A stretch of 24,624 bases of DNA, taken from positions 4,871 to 29,494 of the forward strand of contig JH154346.1 in assembly GCA_000226015.1 (NCBI GenBank), in the 5' to 3' direction. Of the stretch, positions 1 through 10,373 are shown piece after piece. Position numbers and translations under genes: made by a program. Within the stretch, counting starts at the first letter, position 1. The number at the start of each line of letters is the position of its first letter. The notes beneath the pieces are model-generated. The model worked only from the letters and a program-made list of their open reading frames with translations, made no database searches and was not told the origin of the DNA. Source of the DNA: Mnemiopsis leidyi. Taxonomy: Eukaryota; Ctenophora; Tentaculata; Lobata; Bolinopsidae.

Positions 1-309
1 CTCACTTAAGACATTATCTTTTTACCCTATCAGACACTGATGTGGCCAGCTTGTTTTATTGACACAGACTTAGTATTCTGGCTAATCGTTTTCTTATGAA
101 TATAATATTTATTTAATCAGTTTATATTGAAGAACTTCCTACTTTGACCATTGGTACATATTTTCGATTTGAACATCATGAGCATTAAATGGCAAATTTC
201 TTTGATATGTTTCTCGGTTAATTTATTCTGCATGTCTAGAGGGACAGACACTGCTGAGTAAAAGATTTTCATCTTAATAGTAGTGTTATTAAATGTCAAC
301 TTTAATTAA
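1..309. other. AT-rich flank, no gene seen
   Basis: AT-rich sequence. The only open frame is a short minus-strand one with no recognisable motif. It lies just beyond the 3' side of the reverse-transcriptase relic that begins at 310, so part of it may be old retroelement or flanking sequence. I see no RNA gene or repeat structure. Confidence 0.5.
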
Positions 310-489
310 TTAATAAAGATGTAGAACCTTAAGCCTATCACTATATGGAAGTGAGCCTATACCATCAATTATGCGTGGAAACCTTCGTTCTACACTCTCC
401 AGTTCAATGATTGGGGCCCAGTTTCCATGAGTGGCAGGTGGAGACCAAAGCTATGCACAATATTCTTAGCGAGGTCTCACAATACATCT
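310..489 (-). pseudogene. decayed non-LTR retrotransposon reverse-transcriptase fragment
   Basis: Read on the minus strand in one constant frame, this stretch reads IVRP-R-stop-EYCA-stop-LWSP, then IIELESVERRFPRIIDG and LPYSDRLKVLHLY-stop. This is the pattern of the C-terminal part of non-LTR (jockey/CR1-like) ORF2 proteins: VRPHLEYCxQLWSP, then LExVQRRFTRMIPG, then LPYxxRLKxLxL. Two in-frame stops (TAA at 466-468, TAG at 451-453) sit where the family usually has Leu and Gln, so it is dead. Upstream codons before about 489 fade into unrecognisable sequence. No 5' part or target-site duplication was found. The assignment to non-LTR reverse transcriptase is firm; the clade is not. Confidence 0.75.
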
Positions 490-1643
490 ATTAACATTCG
501 GCATAACATTCTTATCCCTTGTTATAATACTACTTGTTATCCATGCAATCATACTATTAGCTTAGTAGTTGTCAACAAAACAAAGGGAGCGAAACTAGTC
601 TACTCATTCTCGATCACTCTGTAGATGTACTTAGTTCTTTTTCCTTCTCACGAGTTAAGTACATACCCTTGAGGGACTTTCCTGCATTTGACAGATTCTC
701 GGGATATAGGACCCTTATATAATAAATAGAATTAGAAGTCTTGTCCAATTGCTTGTTTAAGATATTATGATCTAAAACTAGATACATAATTACGGAAATC
801 CCCTACAAGATTATATTTCTAATCTAGCATCGGCTATCAGAGTGGTGCCCCGCGGGAGTTCTTCATAGATAACTGTGATCAACATGGGATGTTTTACAGG
901 ACCCATTGCCTCCCGACAGGACCCATTGGGCAATTGGGGCACGCTTTCTATGCACTGCCCCCAATCGGTCTGATTTAAACATCCCATGCTGGGCTCATTT
1001 ACATCATCCTTGCAAACTAATCCCAACAATTGAGGCAATCTTATGAGTTTTTGCTTAAGTGCTCATTGTAGCCTAAATTTTGACAGAATTTCATTATCAT
1101 CATCTCTATAATGGCTGTTGGGTAAAAAGCTAAAATAAGCTGAAGCTGATAGGTTAAAAATCCTAGAATGACAGTTGGATCACTTTCAATTGTTATTATA
1201 ATGTGATAATATACAGGCTTTAAAAAGCTAACTGCATTTGAGTCCTTGGTTTAGCCCCTGCACTATTGCCACAGACCTTTATTGCCTGGAGTTGTTGGCT
1301 GTTTCCTTTCTTTTCTTTTACATATAATAAATATATTATAAATTGCTGATATAACTTAAACCATAAATTTCTATTCTGTATAATAGTTGCTGTATAGTAT
1401 CTTACAAGGGGCTTAGTGATCTTCTATGCAGGAGGTGTTGGGTTCAATTTTTAGATCCACCAATCCTAGAAGAGTTCTTGTCCGTTAATAGATGATAGAT
1501 TCTTCCAGGTTCTAGTCCCTTCAGTTGAACTGTAACAGCTTGGGTACAAGTGTAACAAATAGGTTCTAGTAATTTCTGGTCTTCCCATATCAATAAAAGC
1601 ACATACTGTGTGACATGTGGCAGGAGTTTGTTTCTTTTCCTTA
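490..1643. other. intergenic, no gene recognised
   Basis: No coding region is supported. A 75-codon minus-strand open frame (811-1038) coincides with an inverted and tandem repeat structure (883-988) and has no recognisable domain. The rest is AT-rich, with pyrimidine-rich stretches around 1300-1330. Confidence 0.45.
883..988. repeat. imperfect long inverted repeat with internal tandem duplication
   Basis: The arms CATGGGATGTTT (883-894) and AAACATCCCATG (977-988) are perfect 12-bp complements. Looser complementarity continues inward (CAG-GACCCATTG against CAGACCGATTGG). Inside the loop, ACAGGACCCATTG occurs twice with a 20-bp period (896-908 and 916-928). The segment is richer in G and C than its surroundings. 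It could be the core of a foldback element or a structured non-coding RNA; nothing in the sequence decides between these. Confidence 0.5.
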
Positions 1644-2017
1644 AGGGGTCGTTCACATATGACGTCAGCAAATTTTCTGTAATTTCTACCCCCTCCCCCC
1701 TTCGTCATCATGACAAAATCTCCCTTAGATGTCAGAGGTAAATTACCATAATGACATCATATTTCATCACAGTCGAAACCCCCCTTCTTCATGTCAGAAA
1801 AACTTTGATTTTTGGTCTTTTAATTTGTCATTTTTGAAATTTTTTTACTAAGTCAGTTAAAACATAAAAGGAATCAAAAATTTTCAAAAAAATCCAATAA
1901 ATCCTAACAATTTTCGATGACACCATCATTGGCCAAACCCCCTCCCCCTCGTCATCAATCATCATCATTTGGAAACCCCCTTCCCCCTAGGTGATGATGT
2001 CATATGTGAATGACCCT
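1644..2017. mobile_element. MITE-like inverted-repeat element, copy A
   Basis: The left end AGGGGTCGTTCACATATG-ACGTCA is mirrored at the right end, where the reverse complement reads AGGGTCATTCACATATG-ACATCA, giving terminal inverted repeats of about 24 bp. The flanks are TTA on the left and TTA/TA on the right, compatible with a TA or TTA target duplication. The interior is non-coding: C-rich runs, GTCATCAT tracts and A/T-rich filler. The same ends and interior recur at 24149-24618, and a single end recurs at 9320-9357, which proves a dispersed family. With no transposase it is non-autonomous. The superfamily cannot be fixed from this window. Confidence 0.8.
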
Positions 2018-2372
2018 TACCCTAGTGTAGGGGCATTAAGTAGTTGTGCAAATTTCTTAGAAATATGCATAGCTATTCCTCAACACTAAAAAAGACGTTA
2101 ATTTGTGTGGTACGAGTGTACTCTAATCCATGCAGGGACACTATTGTAAACTGGATATAAAACCCTCAAAAATATTGAAAATGTAATTGTAACTTTGTAG
2201 CCTAAGGTCTGTCTCTTTTCTGTTGCGAACTCACACAAACTCACACTTACTTAATAGAATTATTTGCAATAAAAGGTTATTATAGATCATAATATACTTT
2301 TCAAGCTGAAACTTACATTACCAATATTATTATCATTAAATGAATCTCTTTGCTAGGGTTATATTATAAATC
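2018..2372 (+). promoter_or_regulatory. 5' flank of the G-gamma gene with a possible TATA box
   Basis: Upstream region of the gene starting at 2373. A TATAAAA lies at 2156-2162, about 210 bp before the start codon. A strong 3' splice-acceptor-like sequence, TCTCTTTGCTAG, ends at 2356, 16 nt before the ATG. If it is used, the transcription start is further upstream, or the mRNA receives a spliced leader. Both readings are inference; the motifs themselves are visible. Confidence 0.3.
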
Positions 2373-3296
2373 ATGCATTCTAAAGAGATAGAGCAGCTTA
2401 AGCGGGAATTAGCGATCGAAAGGATAGCCGTTAGTAGTGCAGTCGCAGAACTAATTCAGTATACACAAGATAACAAGGTATGTGCAGTTAGGCTTTTCAC
2501 TTTTTGTATTTTCAATGTGTTAATAATTGACAAACAATCTCAACTATTTTCTTGACAACCCATACAGAGTAACCTTCGATAACGTTTTGATGAATAACTG
2601 CACATTGTTCTGGTAACTATTTTTCCTTAAAACGTTGTGGAGTGATTAGCATGAGCACAATTCTTCTTAAGATTGTTCACTCTTCATATAGCCGATTAAA
2701 TTAAATTCCAGTTGGCCTGCTTATGATGTTGCGACTCAATATCTCAACAATCACCCCTGAAATAACGTGTGGTAACGGCTAGGAAAGCAAACAATGCTAG
2801 AAATTGTCTAAGGAGACACCAAGCCACATGACCAAAACTTCGTAACATTGTCCAATTTAAGCAATAATTCGTTTCTATGTTCCTGCGACTACGGTCAATC
2901 ATCCCTGGACAGTGGACGTTACCTGAAACAATGTCGATCCCTAGGGCAGTTATTAACCGGAGCGTTATCAGTTTCTTTTTTCTTGTATGTATTGTAGTTA
3001 TTGGATCAAGAGGACGTACTAAACGAACATATTGACTTGAGTGTAAAGAATTGAGCCTGGACGGAACCCAGCTGCTTCAGTTCATTGTTTAACATGCCGT
3101 TCAGCAAGGACATTCACAGCTTTAGCCGAGGCGGGGCACATAACTCGCTTCTGTAACTCATTGTCAAATGTTGAATATATACAAAATTTATCTTAACAAT
3201 TTAAAATATTTTCAGAGTAGAGACCCATTTCTGTCAGGGGTACCAAGTGACCATCCATCTAGGAAAAGTAGTAAGAGTAAATGTGTGCTGGTTTGA
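2373..3296 (+). CDS. heterotrimeric G-protein gamma subunit (two exons)
   Basis: The coding exons are 2373-2477 and 3216-3296, joined across a 738-bp phase-0 intron with a GTATGT donor and a TATTTTCAG acceptor. The product has 61 residues. An amphipathic coiled-coil N-terminus (EIEQLKRELAIERIAVSSAV, residues 5-24) is the segment that pairs with G-beta. It is followed by SRDPFLSGVP, matching the conserved DP(F/L)L element, then a Ser/Lys-rich stretch and a C-terminal CVLV CaaX box for prenylation and membrane anchoring. Its length fits gamma subunits (about 65-75 residues). The usual NPF motif before the CaaX box is absent, replaced by DHPSRK. It acts with G-beta at the plasma membrane downstream of GPCRs. 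The start is the first ATG after an acceptor-like site. The family is confident; the specific paralogue is not. Confidence 0.88.
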
Positions 3297-3673
3297 AATG
3301 GGTGAGTTATTTTTCTTGATAAACGAATTTTAATTACTCTAATTACTATTTTTAATGAATAGGGCAAATCATGATCACAATAATGGCAATCGCAGTGTCC
3401 CATGAAAATTGCACCAAAAATCTTGAAACCCTAACTTTGTACTACAACATATCTTATGCTAGTAGTCATTCACTATACCGCGGTTATTGTGAAGAAATGA
3501 AAAAAAACTAAGTAACCATAGTTACACAGCCACAGTACGTTTCTGAGCGCCTTTCGATAATATGATGATTGATGCCCCACGGCATCAGTTATTTATCCTG
3601 TAACCTAAATATCTTACAATCAACCTGCCCGTTCTTGTATGACACATCAGTGATAGTTAACTTGAAAAGACTG
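3297..3673. other. intergenic, G-gamma 3' flank
   Basis: This follows the gamma-subunit stop codon, so its first part should be 3'UTR. No canonical AATAAA lies close behind the stop. The stretch next to the tRNA-like sequence (about 3560-3673) may be the body of a tRNA-derived SINE, since the tRNA-like head reads into it on the minus strand. No coding potential is seen. Confidence 0.4.
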
Positions 3674-3745
3674 GCGACAGATAGGGCTTGAACCCACGAC
3701 CTCTTGGTTGATGTCCAATTGCTCTACCAACTGAGCTACCGTCGC
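3674..3745 (-). repeat. tRNA-like sequence, probable tRNA-derived SINE head or tRNA pseudogene
   Basis: The minus strand folds as a 72-nt cloverleaf. The acceptor GCGACGG/CTGTCGC pairs with one G-U. The D arm is GCTC/GAGC, and the T arm GTGGG/CCTAT contains a TTCAAGC loop. The internal promoters are well preserved: A box TAGCTCAGTTGG and B box GGTTCAAGCCC. The anticodon arm is wrong for a working tRNA. Only four pairs form (TTGG/CCAA), the loop ACATCAA has C instead of the invariant U33, and the apparent anticodon is the unusual AUC. Good polymerase III boxes with a degraded anticodon arm fit a SINE head or a pseudogene better than a functional tRNA. Confidence 0.75.
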
Positions 3746-3945
3746 TGTCTAATCAAGCGAAATTACCACTGATATGCCGCACAATTACAGTGCTATGTGT
3801 GTAGTAGTGTAACCTAAAGAGTTGTGAAAACTTACAAAAGAAATCCGTACTCCCCTGGCCTTGTATTGTCCGGCAGCCCATTGTGTTAAATCGGGGGGTC
3901 AAGGCACTGACCATGACCATGACACCCTGGGATTTTTCATTACAT

Positions 3946-3959
3946 CCCCCCCCCCCCCC
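3946..3959. repeat. poly-C run (14 C)
   Basis: Uninterrupted homopolymer of 14 cytosines between TTACAT and TAATTA. Such a run is prone to length error in sequencing and to slippage in the genome. It lies about 200 bp beyond the tRNA-like sequence. Confidence 0.9.
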
Positions 3960-4581
3960 TAATTACTCAACAATGTGCTGTGGCCTGAGAACTTGGGCGT
4001 AAAAATTAAATGGAGAGTCCAAACTCCTTTAGCATCACATTTTGCGAAGGAAAATTTAATAGGGCCGATCCGCAACCGTTTTTTAACTTTATAGTCCAAG
4101 CAGTCATTATTTCTTTGTTGCGCGATTAAAAATCTAGATTTAATACCATTTACTTCGGGCTATCCGTAACTTTTCTATAGGAATATTTTGTAACCACTTT
4201 TACTCTACCATGACTATTTGACCAACTCGTCATTTATTTCATGGCTTGATTACTGATTAGTTACAAATGCATAATCATTCTATTCTCGCTTGTCTCCTTT
4301 CCATATTTTCTAGCAATAATCTTCAAGAAGCAGCCCACATTTCACCATTATCTAATAGTAAAATTGCCTGTTCCGTCTTATTTCCCGCGTTTATTTCTGA
4401 CGGTGATATCCGCTAATTATTACTTCTGCCTCTGGCGCTAAGCAATGGACTACAGTGACAGGTGTCCGGCCGATACAAACTACTAACGCGTAACAAGTCT
4501 GGCCATGCAGACCGTGACGACTTGTCATGTAACAATCTGGCCGTGTCGATGAGAATGTTGTCTAATGACGGAGATCTCTGT

Positions 4582-4605
4582 ACATAGCAGTGTCTACTGC
4601 TATGT
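4582..4605. repeat. perfect 10-bp hairpin
   Basis: ACATAGCAGT (4582-4591) and ACTGCTATGT (4596-4605) are exact complements around a GTCT loop. No poly-T tail or promoter motif links it to a known RNA class. Confidence 0.7.
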
Positions 4606-4796
4606 GTCTCCAGTAATCTACATCTCGGCGTTTCTACCACTCCCTTCTTTCTATATCGATTCCGTACAATGCACATGAGTTAGTATTGATGCAGTTACAA
4701 CTACTTCAGTTTCCTCTACCGTTTAATCTCTTCTGAAGATCATTATAAGTTCCTCGATCCACTAGACCGTACTTAATGTTGGATATCAAATCCCGG

Positions 4797-4840
4797 CAAA
4801 ATAGCTGCTATAATCTGACAAAATAGCTGCTATAATCCGA
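4797..4840. repeat. 22-bp tandem duplication
   Basis: Two adjacent copies of a 22-bp unit that begins CAAAATAGCTGCTATAATC. They differ at one position near the end. Likely a replication-slippage duplication. Confidence 0.85.
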
Positions 4841-4903
4841 CACTAGTGAGCCTAAGTTCGAGTTAAGAATTCCCGACAACTGATATAATTGCTATTTCTC
4901 TTA

Positions 4904-4978
4904 GACACTGAGCCGACTAAATGTCGAGAAGCCCCTCTAGCCGTAATGAGAGCGTGTTTAGTCGAAACTAGAGGTGTC
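4904..4978. repeat. interleaved inverted repeats (pseudoknot-like arrangement)
   Basis: CGACTAAA (4914-4921) is complementary to TTTAGTCG (4957-4964). CCTCTAG (4934-4940) is complementary to CTAGAGG (4968-4974). The two pairs interleave rather than nest, the topology of an H-type pseudoknot. An outer GACAC (4904-4908) can also pair with GTGTC (4974-4978). This could be chance; no gene context explains it. Confidence 0.4.
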
Positions 4979-7422
4979 GAAAAGAGAGCAGAGTATAACC
5001 TGTCACCTTAGTAACACAACTCCCCGTCCTCATTAATCTGTACACTCGGTGTACACCGTGTATTTGAAACTTGTTATTAATACTTCTCGACCCTGGACAA
5101 AGCTTAATAACCCTCTATTAGCCTGGTCAATTATTCCATATAAGGAGAGCGTTACGTGACGCTGACTTTCACTTGGCCGATATAAGTACAGGTGTCCAGG
5201 ACAGCTATACTAATAGCTGGACAAATCTGCACCGCCGAGCCGTAATAATAATCCTTTGTGTGGATGTGCGGGACGACGTTTTTATAACAATCTATATCCG
5301 ACTTATTGCAATGTACCATGTCACACAGCTGTGTGCTGCATTCTGTGATGTTTTGTCATAAAACAGCTGCCTGGCTAAGGACAGCTAGCAGAGATAGATA
5401 AAGAGAGCCACATCAGATCAATAACATTTTATATTCGGTGTCGCCTACATCTGCGAATGTAACGAAGTTTTAACTATCAAGTGGTCGGGTGAGCTAGTGA
5501 ACGCCGAAAATTTTAGCCGGGTTCGGTGCATCCGTGAGTTTTAAGTGGTCTGTAGTATGTAGTTAAATAATATCTTCTGCAGAGGTCAGAGGTGAGCAAA
5601 ATATCCTTGCAGCGTGGGTTAAACTCTTCTGCCACTATGATTTACATCTTCATAACACCTTGACACCAGTAAACATTTCAAATTTGTATGTTTTCCTCGC
5701 GGTCCACTTTGATCTTCTTATCACAATCTTTTTCCACAGAAGCGACAATCGTTTCCTAAGAATAAAAATGATAAATATAGCCGCTCAGAATTGCACGACA
5801 GTATTTAATAGACTTAGTGAAAAGAAAGTTATAAATCCCAGTCTTACTGTCTTTGTGAATATTAGTAAAAGATAATCCAATAATATGTAGAGCTAGCAGA
5901 GCGATCCTAAAGAAATTTCGCCAGACCTTGGTTCTTCAAAGATTAATTCCGAACCCGGTCAATGCGATTACAACGTTGTAATATCGCACTTCCACTAAGA
6001 GTTAATGGACAGACATATTGCTGTCGACTAAGTTCTATTCCCTACACCTGTCATAATAGTCATTTCTTCTCCTCAGCCATCCCCAAACCTCTAAATACAA
6101 GAGCAGTTGTGAGGTTTCTTTTGATGTAGAAATCTCTTTATTGCCAGTTCTCCTGTCGCCCTGTTAGGAGTATGGTGTATGTGTGTTTCAATGACTAAAC
6201 CTGCTCCTACATTGACAGTTCACACTCTGGCGAGCTAGCTAACAGTTGTAACCAGTTCCAGGGTACATATTGAACTGTGTTGTCAGCTCCTTTATAGAGT
6301 TAGACTCATCCAGTCTCTACAACAAACAGCAGAGTTAAGGGGTACATGACGCCACTTTGTATTCTTTACATGTACATTGTACACTGCTCTGTTACAGAGA
6401 GATTACGTCATTTATTTGTAGTCTCACAGTACACACTTATGTGCGGTGTTGAAGTAACTGTGTACAAACCTAACTACACCATATACACAGTACACAATAG
6501 AGTGTATGTTGGAGATTGTTCTGGCCTTTTGTCCAGTGCTATTTCTGGAATTATCCCTATTGAAAGCTACACAATACACATTCTGCTGTGCACATATCAG
6601 CCTCTAAGAACCTTACTTTGAGTCGATACACTGGATTATTAGGAAGAATATCTCTCATACATTCCTTCATAACTTCTCGGATAACAAAACTCAGGAAATA
6701 TTTACAAACGTATTACAGCCTACAGCCACCTGATCAAACACACTTTTACATTCCGACACGCATCTCAGCGGGCGGTTAATTTGTTTCGCGTGTCTTAATT
6801 TTCATGGGAACTGCGTTGTTTTAATGTGCTTTCATTCTGGATGTTCCAATTATTCAATTAGAATCTAATTAACTACTCAAATACCCACAGGAAGAAGAAA
6901 GGAGGGAGGCAACACTACAGTAGAATATAAATATATCTAGTCTTCTATCTCTATGCAGCAAGATCCGACGCACAGCCTACCACAACAATCGACTTCTTCT
7001 GTTATAAACCATATCCGGCTATATTTGTAATGCATTGAGCTGCTCATACACTGTACACGTAACTGTACAGTATTGTACACACACTCTGTGTATTGAACAT
7101 GTTCACAGTTTTACACCCAATTTATTAGTTTAGAAAGAGACGACGGTGGTTAATGTGTAACTTTGTGTAATTTCGCATTAAGTACAATTGTGTATTTTTC
7201 TGTCGGGTTAATGAATAGATCAATGTATGCGTATTTGTCTATGTTTTCAATATTTAAGGCGCCTTCTTCATTCATTTACATTCCGTCCAATTTACCGAAA
7301 CAAAGGCTTTGTTACAAAGCTTTGAACTGATGTGAAGTTTCGAGCTATTTACCCGTGCTTATCAACCAAAAGAATCTAAACTACTTGTAGTGTCGAAAAA
7401 CACCCAGTTAAACTCAACCGAT

Positions 7423-7499
7423 CTTTTACAAACGGTCGATTCGGACAATAGCAGAATGTTCCAACGGCCCTTGTGGCGGTGGAACATGGTTTGTAAAAG
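7423..7499. repeat. two-tier inverted repeat
   Basis: The outer arms CTTTTACAAAC (7423-7433) and GTTTGTAAAAG (7489-7499) are a perfect 11-bp match. Inside the right half lies a second hairpin, ATGTTCCA (7456-7463) with TGGAACAT (7480-7487), extended by GCC/GGC. The two stems stack almost directly on the right side (one base between them), leaving a 22-nt bulge on the left. It may be a structured RNA or a foldback transposon remnant. Confidence 0.5.
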
Positions 7500-9319
7500 T
7501 TGCATGGAGTGATTTAAGTGCAGGGATTGTTTCTTTCAAAACAGGACTGATTTTCTTCCGGATTTAGTGTACAGATTTTTTTCTTCAATCAAGAACCCTC
7601 AGTCTTTTGTTCGTTACATCGCTTGTTCTGTTCTGTTTGCTTATCAAACGATAAGCAAGATTTTCTTGTAGTTGCTTTCCTCAAAAGTCGAGTGCATTCC
7701 TGGAATTCATTTCAATTAACGTACGTAATTAGGAGTTGTTAGACACCTCATAATGTAATGATTATCTGTTGCATTAAGTATTGCATGAAACGCTATATTA
7801 ACTGAAACAATGAATCAAGAACAGTACAATCTGGAATCGATTTTGCTTTCTAAATTCCGATCTTTTCCTTTCTAATAAGAGTTTGTAGATGAATTTACCT
7901 TAAATCAATTAGTACGTAGTAAAAACTTTTTGGATGCTTTAAAAGCTTAAAAGATTTAAACCTGGCAAATTTAAAGATTGATTTATTTTCGTATTATAAT
8001 CATCACTTTTCAACCATTAAAAACTCTGAAATTCAACAAGCACAGCGATTATTTTGAATATTAATTGATTACATAATTATGTTCGACGTTCTATTTACTA
8101 TAATTACAAGTATTTAGTGCCTTGTGTTCGATGTGTGACTAATTTCATAATCATATTAAATGTAGAATTATAAATTGAGAATTGCTCGTCTTTATTTGTC
8201 AAGAAGTTAATAATGCCAGTGAAAGTTTAAGCAATAAGGTGTATACAAGTGCTCCTTATCTAAGAATTATGTGGGAACGGTTGTACCCAAGGGAATTAAT
8301 TGCACGCAATTGAATCCGACCAAGTGCTATTGAGAGATAAGAGTGCTCTTTACAGACCATCCTTTGATATCCTGTCTGGCGAGATCGTATCAGCGCAAGA
8401 TAGCACTTTAAAGAGAGAATAGAGATACTTGTCACGTTAAGTTAAAACGTCTGAAATAGCTTTTAAGGAGAGCACGCGTTGAAAGCTCAAGTCTGCAGGC
8501 CGCTCTCAATGTCCACAGATTGAGAGAAGTTCTAAGTGGGACAAAAAGACAATATGAACTGACGACTAGCAGAAGAAGTGTAAATTTTGTATTGCTCTAA
8601 AACTGTTGTCGACATTTTCGTCAACGCTGCCGCGCGCACGTACGTACCCAAATTCGAATTACGTAAGTAGATAGATTTTGATCCGGCCGGCTCATATTAC
8701 TGAAGTCTAAGAATTTAAATGCCTATGATTTCAGAAGAGGCTTATCTTGTCGTTAGCTTGTGTTACAATAAAAATAGCCGCACTACCACATGTACTCATA
8801 CTCTTAAATACCACAACGGAAGAAGTTCTCTTATTGTCATAGAACTTTTATAATTATTGTCCATTGCAATGCATTGTCGCGGTGGCCGGTGACACCCAAA
8901 TCTCTCTTGCTACACGTTGCCTAGCCCTGCTGCCGCGACAACGTGAGGCAAAGTCTCTCTGCTCTTCCGTTTCATTAGAACGGCAAAGGAAAATAAAATC
9001 ATCAAGAACTTTGATTTAGAACCTTGAATAATGGATTGCGTTCCTTGTATTAGTACTCAGGAGTCAGGCAAAGCTCGATCTATTACGGTAACCCGTAACG
9101 ACTAACGTTATTCTCCAATGCTGAGTGGGTTTCAATCTTATTTGCTCTACAAAGTAGTGCTAGTAGTTTATGCCTAGAGTAGTCGATGCACGCGCTGTCA
9201 GTGTCAAGTGCCCCCAATCCCCGTTACAACCAGGTGATTCGAGAGCTATAACTCTTAAATATAGACATAGTTCTGGCATTAGGTACCCTCGCTGAATAAA
9301 TGATAAACAAACAAAAAAT

Positions 9320-9357
9320 TACCGAAAATTTGCTGACGTCATATGTGAACAACCCCT
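9320..9357. mobile_element. truncated end of the MITE-like family (copy C)
   Basis: In reverse complement this reads AGGGGTTGTTCACATATG, then ACGTCAGCAAATTTTCGGTA. It is nearly identical to the left end of copy B (24149) for about 38 bp, after which similarity stops. The end abuts TTA, as in the other copies. No partner terminus is found nearby, so this is a solo or truncated end. Confidence 0.8.
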
Positions 9358-10373
9358 TATTCTCACCCATGCCCTATCGAGCCAGTTATATTGGGCACAA
9401 TATGCTAGTTTGGCATAAATTATTAAAACGATTTCCAACTTCCTTCACTGCAAACTTTGAAAATTAATCACGTATCATAAAAATGCAGCAATCCATCCCA
9501 CTGCAGCTTTAATACTTTAGAGGCGAAATTCTCACAAATGTAAGTTGTAGAGGAGTAGGGCTGGGGGGTGAGTACCAAGAGGTATTGTAGATTATGGTTA
9601 CTACAGGCACGTACGTTGTTTTTTAGATCAAAGATTACCAGGTAATTGCATTCAAACTTAGAAATAGAAATCAATACCATTGATATAAAAATTTATACAT
9701 TCAACGCACTTCAAATCAAATGCATAACAGCCAATGTAGAAGCTCCAAAAGCTACTATCAGAAGATCCCAATTTGGTAGGCAGTTAACTGATCTAATGTT
9801 AAGCAGGTGCAATTATACTTAGTAACAAATTACTCAACTTTACATGATACTTACTTTAACGAAGAACTTGATTAATACATAGCTGTTTACAGTATGAAAA
9901 TAAAAGATTAAACCCCGCATATTAACAAAAACCTACTCTCATTTCAAAGTGACCTCGCCATAAACTATCGCGGTATGGCTATCTCTCAAATAAATACTTG
10001 AAAACCCATCACGAATAAATATCAAATACGGTTTTCGATCTTATTCCAGTCAATGTAAATTAATTTTGGGTCAATAATACTTTTGGAGTTCTGTCAAACG
10101 TTTTTGTCTATTTTAATGATACAAACTACGCAGTCAAGTCGTCACTAAAAGATAAGCATGGCAAAATAGTCAAAAACCTGCGATATACATAAAGGTTTTA
10201 ATGAAGATGCCATTGGTCAGAATTTTGGCGGTGCTTTCTTCTTGTGAGCCAAACTCTAATCTACTGCACAGTTCATTATTCCTGCTGATAACCGTAATCC
10301 CTAACCAACCCGGATCGATGCTCTGGAAGGTTAAAATTTACACATAATGATAATCAAATATATCTACAAAACT
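9358..10373. other. intergenic, 3' flank of the ARP1 gene
   Basis: Downstream side of the minus-strand ARP1 gene. A minus-strand ATTAAA at 10197-10202, about 170 nt past the stop, is a plausible poly(A) signal. No coding region is supported. Confidence 0.4.

Larger units (their letters stand above)
3746..9319. other. long gene-free interval
   Basis: Over 5.5 kb with no supported protein gene. The open frames are short, use no recognisable motif and are not flanked by convincing paired splice sites. It contains the small structures listed separately (poly-C run, 22-bp duplication, several inverted repeats). It also has a perfect 12-bp palindrome CGGTGTACACCG at 5047-5058 and a section around 6360-7100 with many GTACAC/GTACA words. 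It may hold distal regulatory DNA or undetected small exons or non-coding RNAs. Confidence 0.4.

Noticed and set aside
811..1038. 75-codon minus-strand open frame
   Set aside because: No recognisable domain; it overlaps an inverted and tandem repeat, and no splice partners were found.
3674..3745. Functional tRNA gene
   Set aside because: C at position 33, an AUC anticodon and a four-pair anticodon stem are not those of a working tRNA.
4413..4676. 87-codon minus-strand open frame
   Set aside because: Arg/Ser/Cys-rich with no motif, spans a perfect hairpin and has no supporting splice sites.
6346..6621. 91-codon plus-strand open frame with hydrophobic stretches
   Set aside because: Its sequence is dominated by GTACAC-type words; there is no signal-peptide pattern or family resemblance good enough to call it.
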